A DNA stretch of 5,472 bases from RUG13091 sp963619935 (lineage in GTDB: Bacteria > Bacillota_I > Bacilli_A > RFN20 > CAG-826): positions 1 to 5,472 of the forward strand of contig CAVEYA010000057.1 of NCBI GenBank assembly GCA_963619935.1. The letters are read 5' to 3'. Within the stretch, counting starts at the first letter, position 1. The number at the start of each line of letters is the position of its first letter. Of this stretch, positions 5,069 through 5,472 are shown one piece after another. Position numbers and translations under genes: made by a program. The notes under the pieces are model-generated. The model did not search any database. It was given only the letters and a program-made list of their open reading frames with translations, and had not been told where the DNA came from.

Positions 5069-5472
5069 CTATTTATTTACTAATTCAATCAATTGATTAA
5101 TTTCATCATTTTTCAGTTCGCGATGTTCGCCTAAAGATAAATCTTTATGATTTAAAAAAGCAAAAGATGCACGATCTAAATTAATCACTGCGTAACCAAA
5201 TTCTTTAAACATTCTTTTGACTTGATGGAATTTACCTTGATGAATGGTTAAATAAGCATGTCTATTATCAATAATTTCTAATTTAGCTGGTAAGGTTAAT
5301 TCATTATCGAGCATAATTCCTTTTTTAAAAGTATCGATTAAAGAATCTTTTAAATCAAAATCTACTTCCACTAGGTAAGTTTTATCCACGTGATATTTTG
5401 GACTTAATAGTTTATGGCATAAATCTCCGTTATTAGTGAGTAATAATGTACCAGTTGTGTCAACATCTAATC
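5069..5472 (-). CDS. rsuA: RsuA-type 16S rRNA pseudouridine synthase, 5' end beyond window
   Basis: RsuA-family enzymes convert a uridine of 16S rRNA (U516 in E. coli) to pseudouridine during small-subunit assembly. The reading frame stays open to the right edge: before the GTG at 5387-5389 it reads LDVDTTGTLLLTNNGDLCHK and then LLSPKYH, the conserved motif II region of the family. The Asp of the leading L-D (codon 5465-5467) corresponds to the catalytic Asp of GRLD. The GTG is therefore an internal Val codon. Downstream, KTYLVEVD and then GKFHQVKRMFKEFGYAVINLDR (written here only as a family marker around 5180-5250) match the RsuA-type HQVKRM box rather than the RluB-type NREVRRM box. The visible 134 residues are the C-terminal part of a protein usually near 235-240, so the S4-like N-terminal domain is not in view. 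The gene ends with TAG, the only stop here that is not TAA, with no clear terminator after it. Confidence 0.9.
   Translation of the reverse strand, partial: LDVDTTGTLLLTNNGDLCHKLLSPKYHVDKTYLVEVDFDLKDSLIDTFKKGIMLDNELTLPAKLEIIDNRHAYLTIHQGKFHQVKRMFKEFGYAVINLDRASFAFLNHKDLSLGEHRELKNDEINQLIELVNK

Noticed and set aside
5387..5389. GTG as the start of the pseudouridine synthase
   Set aside because: The frame continues upstream with the conserved LDVDTTG catalytic motif to the window edge, so this GTG is an internal valine.
831..5472. Possible Mycoplasma-type genetic code (TGA read as Trp), suggested by AT richness and absence of TGA stops
   Set aside because: All genes reach family-typical lengths without in-frame TGA, and tryptophans are encoded by TGG, so the standard code explains everything. 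Seven TAA/TAG stops are expected at this base composition.

Overview
The window is AT-rich DNA from a low-GC Gram-positive bacterium. Start sites carry strong AAAGGAG-type Shine-Dalgarno (SD) sequences. All seven stop codons are TAA or TAG, tryptophan is encoded by TGG, and no in-frame TGA is seen, so the standard genetic code applies and a Mycoplasma-type code is unlikely. Gene content (DegV/FakB, YdjI-like SPFH protein, HI0933/BaiN flavoprotein, RsuA) fits Bacillota. My inference is class Bacilli, possibly a deep or Tenericutes-like lineage such as Erysipelotrichales, RF39 or Acholeplasmatales; the sequence alone does not settle this.

Layout. The left edge holds the 3' part of a DegV/FakB fatty-acid-binding gene on the + strand. 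It converges on a minus-strand block, and a bidirectional intrinsic terminator (about 755-800) separates the two. All other genes are on the minus strand. In transcription order from the right edge they are: a 5'-truncated rsuA-type 16S rRNA pseudouridine synthase (5069-5472); a small two-helix membrane protein (4731-4985) with its own strong terminator; an HI0933/BaiN-type flavoprotein (3434-4666); and a compact three-gene zinc-ribbon cluster (831-3367).

The zinc-ribbon cluster is the most distinctive part. It encodes a YdjI-like SPFH protein with two tandem C-terminal zinc ribbons, then a tail-anchored protein with two N-terminal zinc ribbons (YdjG-like) whose start overlaps the preceding stop (TAATG), then a two-helix membrane protein with one C-terminal zinc ribbon. 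Together they carry five four-cysteine zinc ribbons, all predicted to be cytosolic, on one SPFH protein and two integral membrane proteins. In Bacillus subtilis, relatives of the first two (YdjI, YdjG) act with a TPM-domain membrane protein (YdjH) and the PspA-family protein YdjF in SigW-dependent envelope-stress protection. Here neither a PspA nor a TPM gene lies next to the cluster, and a small zinc-ribbon membrane protein takes the third place. A membrane-stress or membrane-organising role is inferred from this homology.

No tRNA, rRNA, CRISPR array, insertion sequence or phage gene was found. No gene-free stretch exceeds about 100 bases. Apart from the zinc-ribbon cluster, the region looks like ordinary chromosomal housekeeping sequence.
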